NCBI RefSeq assembly: GCF_042610425.1
Contig: NZ_JBGJZM010000002.1
Location: 1-64,000, forward strand
Direction: 5' to 3'
Source: Ectobacillus sp042610425
GTDB lineage: Bacteria; Bacillota; Bacilli; Bacillales; Bacillaceae_G
DNA: 64,000 nt
Both the position numbers and the translations under genes were made by a program. How positions within the stretch are numbered: position 1 is the stretch's first letter; each line of letters starts with the position of its first letter. Shown here one piece after another: positions 1 through 8,124 of the stretch. A model generated the notes under the pieces. The model was not told where the DNA came from and did not search any database. It saw nothing but the letters and a program-made list of their open reading frames with translations.

Positions 1-33
1 TCATCCTGAGCCAGGATCAAACTCTCCATAAAA
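1..33 (-). rRNA. 16S ribosomal RNA, 5' end only
   Basis: Read on the minus strand, this is the start of 16S rRNA and contains the universal 27F primer site (AGAGTTTGATCCTGGCTCAG). The gene continues beyond the left edge, so an rRNA operon is transcribed leftward out of the window. The exact mature 5' nucleotide is uncertain by a few bases. Confidence 0.97.
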
Positions 34-127
34 GTTAAAGTTTGTCTAAGCTTTAAAAAATAAAACTGACGTTTCATGTTTTGTTTAGTTTTCAAAGAAC
101 TTGCTATCGCCTTACAGCGACTTTTAC
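34..127 (-). promoter_or_regulatory. rRNA operon leader with boxB/boxA-like elements
   Basis: Between P2 and the 16S gene the minus strand holds a small hairpin (TCGC/GCGA arms, about 107-120). It is followed by TCTTTGAAAACT (87-98), the boxA-like sequence usual in Bacillus rRNA leaders. The role in antitermination and 16S precursor processing is inferred from that family pattern. Confidence 0.6.
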
Positions 128-156
128 ACTATATCATTTCGTAAAAATAATGTCAA
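128..156 (-). promoter_or_regulatory. rRNA operon P2 promoter
   Basis: The minus strand reads TTGACA (151-156), a 17-nt spacer and TATAGT (128-133), close to the SigA consensus and about 100 bp upstream of 16S. This is the typical arrangement of the proximal rRNA promoter. Confidence 0.85.
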
Positions 157-207
157 ACCTTTTTTTAAAACTAGGTTTTTTTATATCCTTCCGAACCGAC
201 GAATAAT

Positions 208-236
208 AATATAACATGATAAATATATCTTTGCAA
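208..236 (-). promoter_or_regulatory. rRNA operon P1 promoter
   Basis: The minus strand reads TTGCAA (231-236), a 17-nt spacer and TATATT (208-213), about 80 bp upstream of P2. It matches the tandem P1-P2 layout of Bacillus rRNA operons. Nothing else is recognised from 237 to the yugO start at 457. Confidence 0.7.
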
Positions 237-456
237 TCCTTTTTTATTAAAAATACCAGTAATTCTTTTCTAGCAATAAGAACTATCTTTCCTGTGCAAA
301 AGTACTCTCTTAATAAAGACTTTATTACATTTTTTCAACCATAGTTAAATCAAGACATTTCATCCTTCAAACACAACCAAATAGCATTATTGGTATGTTT
401 TTCCTACAATAAAAATGGTTACACTGAAAACGTGTGTATGGTAAAGGAGTTAGTGT

Positions 457-1452
457 ATGAACAACAATAGCCTTATTCTAGAAAGATTTCGTTTATCAAT
501 TATAATTCGAACTTCTATTTTACTCGGAGGTTTAATTATTATATTTGGGGTGGCCATTCATTTTCTCGAGCCAACTATTTTCCCTTCCATTTTTGATGGG
601 ATTTGGTGGGCAATTGTTACTGTATTTACAGTTGGATATGGAGACTACGTACCGCGAAGTACATATGCGAGACTTCTCGGCATTTTGCTTATACTTATGG
701 GGACTGGATTTGGTTCTTACTATATGGTATCTTTCGCAACGGAATTAATTAGCAGACAATATACAAATCAAAAAGGACAAGCTACTGTTTCCCTTGCCGA
801 TCATCTCATAATAGTCGGGTGGAACGAGCGAGTCAAACGAGTAGTAAGCCAATATAAAATTTTGTATCCCCAAAAAAATATCGTACTAATAGACGAAACG
901 CTTCCTACACTCCCTTCTGATTACTCTCATCTATATTTTGTAAAAGGTTGTGCCCATCATGATGAGGTAATAGGGCGGGCAGGAATTAAAATGGCAGCTA
1001 TGATTCTTATTACAGCTGATAAAGAAAAAAGCGAAGGAGATGCAGACGTTCAATCCGTTTTAACAGTTCTAACAGTCAAAGGTTTGAATCCAAATATATA
1101 CTGTATCGTAGAAATGCTTACAACACATCAAATTCAAAATGTGAAACGGGCAGGCGCAGATGAAATTGTGCAAGCCAATAAGCTAACGAGCTTCGTAATG
1201 ACTGCTTCTATGATTTATCCTTCTTCCTCTGAAACATTTATATCACTGTGCAATCAAATCACAGCAAATAAAATACAGATTATATCAATGCCATACTTAG
1301 GCGAAGAAATGTTGTTCAGACATTATAGTCTACAATTAATGAAACAAGATACGCTGCTACTTGGGGTGCAAAGAGGAAGAGAAATCATCATCCATCCTGT
1401 CCATCCTTTTCATTTAAAAGAAAAAGATATGCTTATTGTAATAAACAGGTAA
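457..1452 (+). CDS. yugO: potassium channel protein with RCK (TrkA-N) domain, YugO-like
   Basis: Two-TM K+ channel of 331 aa. TM1 spans about residues 15-37. The pore helix and selectivity filter TVGYGD lie at 58-63, and TM2 at about 72-92. A cytoplasmic RCK/TrkA-N ligand-binding domain starts near 'DHLIIVGWNERV' (~114), followed by a TrkA-C-like end. The start has a good ribosome site (AAAGGAG). Position next to pgi matches B. subtilis yugO, which mediates K+ efflux in biofilm electrical signalling. In B. subtilis the small Mistic gene precedes yugO; no such ORF exists in the 300 bp upstream here. Function is well supported; the gating ligand is not known from sequence. Confidence 0.9.
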   Translation: MNNNSLILERFRLSIIIRTSILLGGLIIIFGVAIHFLEPTIFPSIFDGIWWAIVTVFTVGYGDYVPRSTYARLLGILLILMGTGFGSYYMVSFATELISRQYTNQKGQATVSLADHLIIVGWNERVKRVVSQYKILYPQKNIVLIDETLPTLPSDYSHLYFVKGCAHHDEVIGRAGIKMAAMILITADKEKSEGDADVQSVLTVLTVKGLNPNIYCIVEMLTTHQIQNVKRAGADEIVQANKLTSFVMTASMIYPSSSETFISLCNQITANKIQIISMPYLGEEMLFRHYSLQLMKQDTLLLGVQRGREIIIHPVHPFHLKEKDMLIVINR

Positions 1453-1510
1453 TCATTTCGATTATTTTCATTTTTTTCAAAAATGGATACTATGAACAAT
1501 CAAAAATTTA

Positions 1511-1553
1511 AGGGATAATAATAGAAAATTTTTCACCTTCTATCATTATCCCC
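1511..1553. terminator. bidirectional terminator between yugO and pgi
   Basis: Arms AGGGATAAT-ATAGAA and TTCTAT-ATTATCCCCT surround an AT-rich loop between two convergent genes. AT-rich tracts lie on both sides. Confidence 0.6.
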
Positions 1554-1563
1554 TCTACATTTC

Positions 1564-2913
1564 TTATTTCAAGCGTTCTTCTAATTGTGCTTTTAATTCT
1601 TCAAATCCTGGTTTTCCTAATAATGCAAACATATTTTTCTTATAAGCTTCTACCCCAGGCTGATTAAATGGATTTACTCCTAATAAGTACCCACTCATTG
1701 CACAAGCCTTTTCAAAGAAGTAGACAAGATATCCGAATGTATATTCATCAAGTGTAGGAATATTTACAATTAGGTTTGGAACACCGCCATCATTATGTGC
1801 CAGAACCGTACCTTGGAATGCCTTTTTGTTAACAAAGTCCACTGACTTTCCAGCCAAATAGTTTAATCCATCTAGATCAGACTCTTCCATTCCAATTTCT
1901 AATTCATGACGTGGCTTTTCCACATTGATAACTGTTTCAAATAAATCACGACGACCTTCTTGAATATATTGCCCAAGTGAATGAAGATCTGTAGAGAAAT
2001 TAGCTGAAGAAGGGTAAATTCCTTTTTGGTCCTTTCCTTCACTTTCACCAAACAGTTGCTTCCACCATTCTCCAAAATATTGAAGTGCCGGTTCATAGTT
2101 AACAAGCATTTCAATCGTTTTTCCTTTGTTATAAAGAGCATTGCGAACAACAGCATATTGATAAGCAGCATTTTCTTCAAGTTCTGATTTATTGAAGTCC
2201 TCGCAAGCTGTTGCTGCTCCTTTCATCATTGCTTCAATATTTAAACCGCTTACTGCGATTGGAAGTAATCCCACTGCAGTGAGTACTGAGAACCGGCCAC
2301 CAATATCATCAGCGATAACAAAGGATTCATATCCTTCTTCATTTGCTAACGTTTTTAATGCTCCGCGCGACTTATCTGTAGTTGCATAGATACGTTTTTG
2401 TGCTTCTTCCTTGCCGTACTTCTCTTCTAGCATCTTTCTAAAAATACGAAACGCAATTGCAGGTTCAGTAGTCGTACCAGATTTAGAAATAATGTTAATG
2501 GAATAATCTTTTCCCTCTAACACGTTCATAACATCCTGTAAGTATGTAGAACTAATGTTTTGCCCTACAAAAATGACTTGTGGTGTTTTCCGTTGTTCAC
2601 TAGAAAGCAAATTATAGAAAGAATGATTTAACATCTCAATAGCTGCACGTGCCCCTAAATATGATCCACCGATTCCAATAACAAGTAGAATATCTGAATC
2701 TGCTTTAATTTTTTCAGCACTTTGTTGAATACGTGCAAATTCATCACGATCATAAGTAACAGGCAGATCTACCCATCCTAAAAAATCACTACCTGCACCT
2801 GTTTTTTCATGAATGGCATGGTGAGACACCTTTACTGCATCACGTAAATATGTAAGTTCATGTTCATTAATAAATGATAATGCTTTTGAATAATCAAAAG
2901 TTATGTGTGTCAT
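1564..2913 (-). CDS. pgi: glucose-6-phosphate isomerase
   Basis: Interconverts glucose-6-phosphate and fructose-6-phosphate in glycolysis and gluconeogenesis. The 449-aa length is normal for the Gram-positive Pgi subfamily. The sequence shows the sugar-phosphate motif 'GIGGSYLGARAAIE' (~80-93), 'SKSGTTTEP' (~143-151), the PGI signature 'GEWWKQLFGESEGKD' (~280) with its catalytic Glu, and the C-terminal lysine in 'NQPGVEAYKKN'. It is monocistronic: it has its own promoter and a terminator shared with yugO. Position matches B. subtilis pgi (yugL). Confidence 0.97.
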   Translation of the reverse strand: MTHITFDYSKALSFINEHELTYLRDAVKVSHHAIHEKTGAGSDFLGWVDLPVTYDRDEFARIQQSAEKIKADSDILLVIGIGGSYLGARAAIEMLNHSFYNLLSSEQRKTPQVIFVGQNISSTYLQDVMNVLEGKDYSINIISKSGTTTEPAIAFRIFRKMLEEKYGKEEAQKRIYATTDKSRGALKTLANEEGYESFVIADDIGGRFSVLTAVGLLPIAVSGLNIEAMMKGAATACEDFNKSELEENAAYQYAVVRNALYNKGKTIEMLVNYEPALQYFGEWWKQLFGESEGKDQKGIYPSSANFSTDLHSLGQYIQEGRRDLFETVINVEKPRHELEIGMEESDLDGLNYLAGKSVDFVNKKAFQGTVLAHNDGGVPNLIVNIPTLDEYTFGYLVYFFEKACAMSGYLLGVNPFNQPGVEAYKKNMFALLGKPGFEELKAQLEERLK

Positions 2914-2952
2914 GTTATTCCCTCCAATAATAGAATATCCATTCCCATATTC

Positions 2953-2981
2953 ACTTTAACGAAACAAATCTTGTAAATCAA
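2953..2981 (-). promoter_or_regulatory. candidate SigA promoter of pgi
   Basis: The minus strand reads TTGATT (976-981 of the 2-kb block, i.e. 2976-2981), 17 nt, then TAAAGT (2953-2958), about 40 bp upstream of the pgi start. Two consensus mismatches per hexamer at most; not tested. Confidence 0.5.
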
Positions 2982-3061
2982 GCGCACTTCTATTTGTAAG
3001 CGTGTCCAATATGAACAATTTATAAATTAGACAAATATTGACTATTTTTAGAGGTAAACAT

Positions 3062-3091
3062 ACAAAAAAAGAGACGATATGTATTCGTCTC
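3062..3091 (-). terminator. terminator after the alcohol dehydrogenase gene
   Basis: GAGACGA/TCGTCTC hairpin (3071-3091) followed on the minus strand by seven T residues, just past the stop codon at 3101. Confidence 0.85.
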
Positions 3092-3100
3092 TCTCAATTT

Positions 3101-4264
3101 TTACAAGGATGCACGGTAAATAGAAAGTACATCTTCTTTCGTTAATTTTTTGAAATTACCAAATGGTCCATATACGACCGTCTTCTCTGCCATAATATCT
3201 AGCTTATCATCATGAATATCATAATCAGCTAATCGAGAAGGTGCACCTAGTGAAATCCAGAAGTTACGAAGCGCTTCTATTCCTTCTAATGCCACATCAC
3301 GATCTGATTTTCCTTCGGCACGAATGTTAAATACACGAATAGCTAATTGTTTAAATCGAGATACATCTTCATCTACCGCTTGCTTCATCCAATTTGGAAA
3401 CAATATAGCTAACCCACCACCATGCGGAATGTCATACACGGCAGATACAGCATGTTCAATATTATGAGTAGCCCAGTCTCCGCGAAGTCCCATAGAAAGT
3501 GAACCATTAAGCGCCATCGTGCCTATATACATTATCGTGGAGCGATACTCATAATTGTGAAGATCTTCAAGAAGCTTTGGCGCTGTTTCAATTGCAGTCA
3601 ATAAGAGTGATTCACAGTAACGGTCTTGAACTGGTGTATTTGTTCCTTTGTGAAAATATGATTCCAATACATGAGACATCATATCGACGATTCCATACAC
3701 CGTCTGCTTAGCTGGTACAGTATATGTATAGGTTGGATCTAGGATAGAAAATTTAGGATATGTAACAGGGCTTCCCCAGCCATATTTCTCATTTGTTTCC
3801 CAGTTTGTAATGACAGAGCCTGGATTCATTTCAGAGCCTGTTGCTGCATGTGTAAGCACCGTACCAAATGGAAGGGCTTCTGCAGCAATTGCTTTTTTAG
3901 TAACTATATCCCAAACATCTCCGTCATATTTAGATCCCGCTGCAATTGCTTTCGTACAATCAATTACACTTCCGCCGCCTAGTGCAAGAATAAGCTCAAC
4001 TCCGTTTTGCTTGCAAATTTCTACTCCTTTATGAACAGTAGAAAGGCGTGGGTTTGGTTCAACGCCGGATAATTCCCATACTTTTGCACCTAACTCTTGT
4101 AATATATTTATTGTTGCATCATATACACCATTATGTTTTATACTTCCGCCGCCATATACAAGTAAAACTTTGTCTCCATATTTCGGCATCTCTGTACGTA
4201 ATATTTCTATTTGATCTTTACCAAAAATTAACTTTGTTGGATTTTGAAATGTGAAACTTTGCAT
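3101..4264 (-). CDS. yugJ: iron-containing (butanol-type) alcohol dehydrogenase, YugJ-like
   Basis: NAD(P)H-dependent group III alcohol dehydrogenase of 387 aa. The N-terminal nucleotide-binding half has 'GGGSIKHNGVYD' and the loop 'ALGGGSVIDCTKAIA' (~95-108). The metal ligands are visible as D/H in 'DMMSHVLESYFH' and H/H in 'EHAVSAVYDIPHGGG'. The ATG at 4264 is preferred because GGAGAT lies just upstream and the family begins 'MQSFTFQNPTKLIFG'; the reading frame extends 19 codons further without homology. B. subtilis has two tandem copies here (yugJ and yugK); only one is present. The physiological substrate (butanal or another aldehyde) is not evident. Confidence 0.9.
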   Translation of the reverse strand: MQSFTFQNPTKLIFGKDQIEILRTEMPKYGDKVLLVYGGGSIKHNGVYDATINILQELGAKVWELSGVEPNPRLSTVHKGVEICKQNGVELILALGGGSVIDCTKAIAAGSKYDGDVWDIVTKKAIAAEALPFGTVLTHAATGSEMNPGSVITNWETNEKYGWGSPVTYPKFSILDPTYTYTVPAKQTVYGIVDMMSHVLESYFHKGTNTPVQDRYCESLLLTAIETAPKLLEDLHNYEYRSTIMYIGTMALNGSLSMGLRGDWATHNIEHAVSAVYDIPHGGGLAILFPNWMKQAVDEDVSRFKQLAIRVFNIRAEGKSDRDVALEGIEALRNFWISLGAPSRLADYDIHDDKLDIMAEKTVVYGPFGNFKKLTKEDVLSIYRASL

Positions 4265-4397
4265 AAATTCATCTCCTTTTCTTCGTTCTTCTTTAACCAT
4301 AACAAAAATTACCCAAACCACAAAAACATCTGCATAAAAATTTCATTTTCAAAACATTCTATAAGAGAAGAAATGATTACTTAGGAGGGAATTTTAG

Positions 4398-4631
4398 ATG
4401 AGTACACTACAGAGAATTGCTTTAGTGTTTACAATAATAGGTGCGATAAACTGGGGACTAATTGGTTTTTTCCAATTTGACTTAGTTGCTGCTATTTTTG
4501 GAGGACAAGATGCAGCCTTGGCTCGTATCATATATGGAATCGTTGGCATATCAGGTTTAATTAATTTAGGTTTATTGTTTAAACCATCTGAAGAACTTGG
4601 TACACATCCAGAACCACGAAACGTGCGGTAA
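4398..4631 (+). CDS. yuzA: DUF378 small membrane protein, YuzA-like
   Basis: 77-aa protein with two hydrophobic segments (about 6-26 and 38-61) and the DUF378 pattern 'GAINWGLIGFFQFDLVAAIFGG'. The start has a strong ribosome site (TAGGAGG). It is preceded and followed by minus-strand genes, so it is expressed alone, and it ends at a strong terminator. Function of the family is unknown. Position matches B. subtilis yuzA, between yugJ and yugI. Confidence 0.85.
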   Translation: MSTLQRIALVFTIIGAINWGLIGFFQFDLVAAIFGGQDAALARIIYGIVGISGLINLGLLFKPSEELGTHPEPRNVR

Positions 4632-4639
4632 GATTATAT

Positions 4640-4673
4640 AAACAAAAGAGCCCCATTAGAGGCTCTTTTGTTT
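4640..4673. terminator. bidirectional terminator between yuzA and yugI
   Basis: Perfect arms AAACAAAAGAGCC/GGCTCTTTTGTTT around an 8-nt loop. The A- and T-rich ends serve both convergent genes. Confidence 0.9.
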
Positions 4674-4713
4674 ATTAGCACCGTTACATATGTACAATGT
4701 TACTCTAATGTTT

Positions 4714-5061
4714 TTACACTTGCTTGATCCATTCGTTTAATTTTTCGCGAAGTGTTTCAAAACCATCGGGAGCAGGTTTCAGAACTTTCATTGTTGTTTG
4801 TTTCGATGAAATCATTTGTTCTTCAACTGCTTTTAAGGATAAGCTTATTTTCTCATGTTCCTCATCCACAGCTAACACTTTTACGTCAATTTTATCTCCT
4901 ACTTGAAGAAAATCATGAATATCTTTCACATATCCATTCGTAATTTCTGATATATGGATCAATCCTTGTGTATGTTCATCTAAAGCAACAAATGCTCCAT
5001 ATGCTTGAATGCCTGATACAACTCCACTTACGACTGCTCCAGCATGATATATGCGTGTCAT
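4714..5061 (-). CDS. yugI: S1-domain RNA-binding general stress protein, YugI/GSP13-like
   Basis: 115 aa. One S1 (OB-fold) RNA-binding domain covers residues ~7-75 with typical blocks 'GAVVSGVVSGIQAYGAFV', 'GLIHISEI' and 'VGDKIDVKVLAVDEEHEKISLSLK'. The C-terminal tail is short and charged. In B. subtilis the homologue is a ribosome-associated general stress protein. Transcribed alone from the minus strand. Confidence 0.9.
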   Translation of the reverse strand: MTRIYHAGAVVSGVVSGIQAYGAFVALDEHTQGLIHISEITNGYVKDIHDFLQVGDKIDVKVLAVDEEHEKISLSLKAVEEQMISSKQTTMKVLKPAPDGFETLREKLNEWIKQV

Positions 5062-5172
5062 ACTAACACTCCTATAAATAAAACAAGATTGCTAAATTAT
5101 AACACGTATATTCATTACCTTCAAAAGGATGCATTCCTTAAGAAAAAAATTTTTTGAAATGTATGTATAAAT

Positions 5173-5230
5173 AAAAATAAGGGGGAGATACTATTAGCAC
5201 ATGGCTTTCTAGTATTCCCCCCTATTTTTA
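5173..5230 (-). terminator. terminator of the alaR-alaT operon
   Basis: Long hairpin: TAGGGGGGAATACTAG pairs with CTAATAGTATCTCCCCCTTA and is followed by TTTTTATTTA on the minus strand, directly after the alaT stop at 5228. Confidence 0.85.
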
Positions 5231-6409
5231 GGACAAAACGTTAATCGTTTTGTCTTTTTTTTGCAGAAATTTTTTCATTCTTGAAACAGCTTCTAATAAT
5301 TGCTCCATTGATGTTGCATAAGAACAGCGTACATATCCTTCTCCGCTTTCACCAAATACTGAACCTGGCACTACAGCAACCTTTTCTTCTACAAGCAATT
5401 GTTCTGCAAATTCTTCTGAAGTTAGACCCGTAGACTTTATAGAAGGAAATGCATAGAATGCTCCGCCTGGTAAATGACAAGAAAGTCCCATTTCATTGAA
5501 AGACTTGGTAATAAAATTACGACGTTGTCGGTAACTTTTTCTCATTTCTAGTACATCGGATTCGCCATGTCGAAGTGCTTCTAACGCAGCATGTTGAGAC
5601 ATGGTCGGTGCACACATAATCGTATATTGATGAATTTTAAGCATAGGCTCAATAAAGTTCTTAGGAGCGGCTACAATTCCAAGACGCCAGCCAGTCATCG
5701 CAAATCCCTTCGAGAATCCATTTATGAGAATCGTATTCTCGTACATATTGCGAATCGCTGCAAAGCTCGTATAAGGTTCATCATAAACAAGTTCGCCGTA
5801 TATTTCGTCAGCAAGTACAATTAAATTGTATTTGTCTACTACCTCAGCGATGCCTTCTAATTCTTCTCTACTTAAAACCGTTCCTGTTGGATTATTTGGT
5901 GAACAAAGAATCATTGCTTTGGTTTTTGTTGTAATCGCTTCCTCAAGTTCTTCTGGTTGCAACTTAAAATTATTCTCTGCTAACGTAGAAATGGTTACAG
6001 GAACCCCTCCTGCAAGCGATACCGTCGGTGCATAAGATACAAAGCATGGCTCCACTACAATGACTTCATCACCAGGATTAATAATAGTCCGGAGCGCTGC
6101 ATCTAATGCTTGACTTGCTCCAATCGTAATAATAATTTGCGTTTCATCATAAGATACATCGAATTGCTTTTTTAAATAACGGGACACTTCTTGACGTAAT
6201 TCAAGTAACCCTGCGTTTGCTGTATATGCTGTAAATCCTTCTTCTAGAGACCGTATACATGCTTCACGTACGTGCCATGCAGTCACAAAGTCGGGTTCCC
6301 CCACACCAAGTGAAACAACACCTTTCATACCGGAAGCTAAATCAAAAAATTTCCGAATACCTGATGGTTGTAAATCTACTGCTGTTTTTGATAAAGTGAA
6401 GCTTTTCAT
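5228..6409 (-). CDS. alaT: PLP-dependent aminotransferase, probable alanine transaminase
   Basis: Class I/II aminotransferase of 393 aa, PLP fold type I. Visible motifs are 'GVGEPDFVTAWHV' (~36), 'NNPTGTV' (~170), the 'DEIYGELVYD' Asp, the PLP lysine in 'NGFSKGFAMTGWRLG' (~232-246) and the terminal Arg in 'YVRCSYAT'. Its start overlaps the end of alaR by 4 nt (ATGA), so the two are translationally coupled. The pair matches B. subtilis alaR-alaT (yugG-yugH), where the product makes alanine from pyruvate and glutamate. Substrate preference is inferred from that synteny. Confidence 0.88.
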   Translation of the reverse strand: MKSFTLSKTAVDLQPSGIRKFFDLASGMKGVVSLGVGEPDFVTAWHVREACIRSLEEGFTAYTANAGLLELRQEVSRYLKKQFDVSYDETQIIITIGASQALDAALRTIINPGDEVIVVEPCFVSYAPTVSLAGGVPVTISTLAENNFKLQPEELEEAITTKTKAMILCSPNNPTGTVLSREELEGIAEVVDKYNLIVLADEIYGELVYDEPYTSFAAIRNMYENTILINGFSKGFAMTGWRLGIVAAPKNFIEPMLKIHQYTIMCAPTMSQHAALEALRHGESDVLEMRKSYRQRRNFITKSFNEMGLSCHLPGGAFYAFPSIKSTGLTSEEFAEQLLVEEKVAVVPGSVFGESGEGYVRCSYATSMEQLLEAVSRMKKFLQKKDKTINVLS

Positions 6410-6909
6410 GGTGTCACCACAATCCGTTTATCATCATCTGGTTGATCAAAAATAATGCCATCATGCTTATATTTTTTCAAAATAAAATGAGTAGTAGTAG
6501 AAAGAACAGAATCTAATGTAGATAGCTTATGTGCAACAAAGCTAGAAACTTCAGTCATCGTTTTCCCCTCAACTACAACTGATAAGTCATACGCACCTGA
6601 CATTAAATATACAGATTTCACTTCAGGATAACGATATATTTTCTCTGCAATTTCATTAAAGCCTACACCGCGCTTTGGTGTTACCTTCACATCGATCATG
6701 GCAGTTAAGCCTTCTTGCTCTTTTACCTTCGTCCAATCGACGAGTGTTACATAGTCAACAATAATTTTTTCGCTTTCAAGCTTTTTCATCATTGCTTCGG
6801 CTTCGCCAACTTCTAAGTCTAACATTTTTGCTAACGCATCAATTGGAAGACGGCTATTTTTTTCTAAACAATCGAGAAGTTCTAATTCTTTTTCAGTCAT
6901 ATATGTCAT
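6406..6909 (-). CDS. alaR: Lrp/AsnC-family regulator, AlaR-like
   Basis: 167-aa regulator. An AsnC-type winged helix (residues ~1-62: 'ELLDCLEKNSRLPIDALAKM') is followed by a RAM ligand-binding domain (~70-150: 'VYLMSGAYDLSVVVEGK'). First gene of a two-gene operon with alaT; in B. subtilis it is needed for alaT expression in response to alanine. The start at 6909 has an AGGAAA ribosome site. Confidence 0.88.
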   Translation of the reverse strand: MTYMTEKELELLDCLEKNSRLPIDALAKMLDLEVGEAEAMMKKLESEKIIVDYVTLVDWTKVKEQEGLTAMIDVKVTPKRGVGFNEIAEKIYRYPEVKSVYLMSGAYDLSVVVEGKTMTEVSSFVAHKLSTLDSVLSTTTHFILKKYKHDGIIFDQPDDDKRIVVTP

Positions 6910-7067
6910 TTCCTTTCTTCAACACTACATTTTACCACAGTGAATGAAATAAATACCCTTGCATTGAGTATACAAACAATTCTTTATTTTGCAAATTCAT
7001 GTTCTATAACATTACAATGATTTTTTTATTATTATATGACAAAATGGATGGAAAGGAGGATAAGACA

Positions 7068-8030
7068 ATGAAACCGAATGTTTATATTACTGAGGAAATT
7101 CCTAAGGAGGTGGAGCAATATATTGCAGGCCATTGTAATTATGAAATATGGAAAGGGGATCAAACAATTCCCCGAAAACATTTATTACAAAACCTACAAG
7201 ACAAACATGGATTACTTAATTTTGGCGTAACTATTGATGAGGAGCTACTTCAGGCAGCACCGCACCTACAAGTGGTAAGCAATATATCAGTTGGGTATGA
7301 TAATTTTGACACCAATGTAATGAAAGCGCATAACATAATGGGAACAAACACGCCTTATGTACTCGATGATACAGTTGCTGATTTAATTATCGGCTTGATG
7401 CTTACTGCTTCCCGTAGAATTTGTGAAATGAATTCCTATGTGAAGGAAGGACGGTGGGAAGATCAGATTCATAAGGAATACTTTGGTTTAGACGTTCATC
7501 ACGCAACGATTGGCATTATTGGAATGGGCCGAATTGGGGAAGTTGTTGCTAAACGAGCTGCACTTGGTTTTGATATGAATGTACTTTATTATAATCGCAG
7601 ACGAAAAGAAAAAGCTGAAAAAGCTTATCATGCAGTCTATTGTAACCTAGACGAGCTACTTCAAACATCAGATTTTATTGTACTTATGACTCCATTAACC
7701 GAAGAAACGTATCATCTTATTGGGGAACGTGAATTTAAACAGATGAAAAAGACAGCGATTTTTATTAATGCTTCCCGTGGTAATACCGTTGATGAGAAAG
7801 CGTTATTTACTGCATTGCAGCAAAAACAAATTTTCGCTGCCGGCTTAGATACCTTCACTCATGAGCCAGTAGCTAAGGATAATCCTTTGTTACAATTAAA
7901 TAACGTCATTACACTTCCACATATCGGTTCTGCTACACAAAAGACACGGTATGACATGGCTATGACTGCCGCACAAAATCTAGTAGCCGCATTATATGGA
8001 AAAACACCACCATACGTAGTAACAAAATAG
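7068..8030 (+). CDS. D-2-hydroxyacid dehydrogenase (glyoxylate/D-glycerate type)
   Basis: NAD(P)H-dependent dehydrogenase of 320 aa. The catalytic domain is split around a Rossmann domain with 'GIIGMGRIGEVVAKRA' (~148-163). The catalytic Arg is in the 'NASRG' block, Glu in 'DTFTHEPV', and His in 'LPHIGSATQKTR'. The ATG at 7068 is chosen for its strong ribosome site (AAAGGAGG) and because the upstream 23 codons show no family similarity. It probably reduces glyoxylate or hydroxypyruvate, or oxidises D-glycerate; the exact substrate is unresolved. It ends in a weak hairpin before yugF. Confidence 0.85.
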   Translation: MKPNVYITEEIPKEVEQYIAGHCNYEIWKGDQTIPRKHLLQNLQDKHGLLNFGVTIDEELLQAAPHLQVVSNISVGYDNFDTNVMKAHNIMGTNTPYVLDDTVADLIIGLMLTASRRICEMNSYVKEGRWEDQIHKEYFGLDVHHATIGIIGMGRIGEVVAKRAALGFDMNVLYYNRRRKEKAEKAYHAVYCNLDELLQTSDFIVLMTPLTEETYHLIGEREFKQMKKTAIFINASRGNTVDEKALFTALQQKQIFAAGLDTFTHEPVAKDNPLLQLNNVITLPHIGSATQKTRYDMAMTAAQNLVAALYGKTPPYVVTK

Positions 8031-8035
8031 CCAGG

Positions 8036-8057
8036 GGACAAAGCATTTGTTTTGTCC
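8036..8057 (+). terminator. weak hairpin after the hydroxyacid dehydrogenase gene
   Basis: GGACAAA (8036-8042) pairs with TTTGTCC (8051-8057) and is followed by a short TATTTG. The T-run is poor, so it may only attenuate readthrough into yugF. Confidence 0.4.
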
Positions 8058-8124
8058 TATTTGTGTAGGCATAGAACTAGAAAGGATGGGGATGATAGTA
8101 ACAAAAATAAATGAGGTGATTGCC

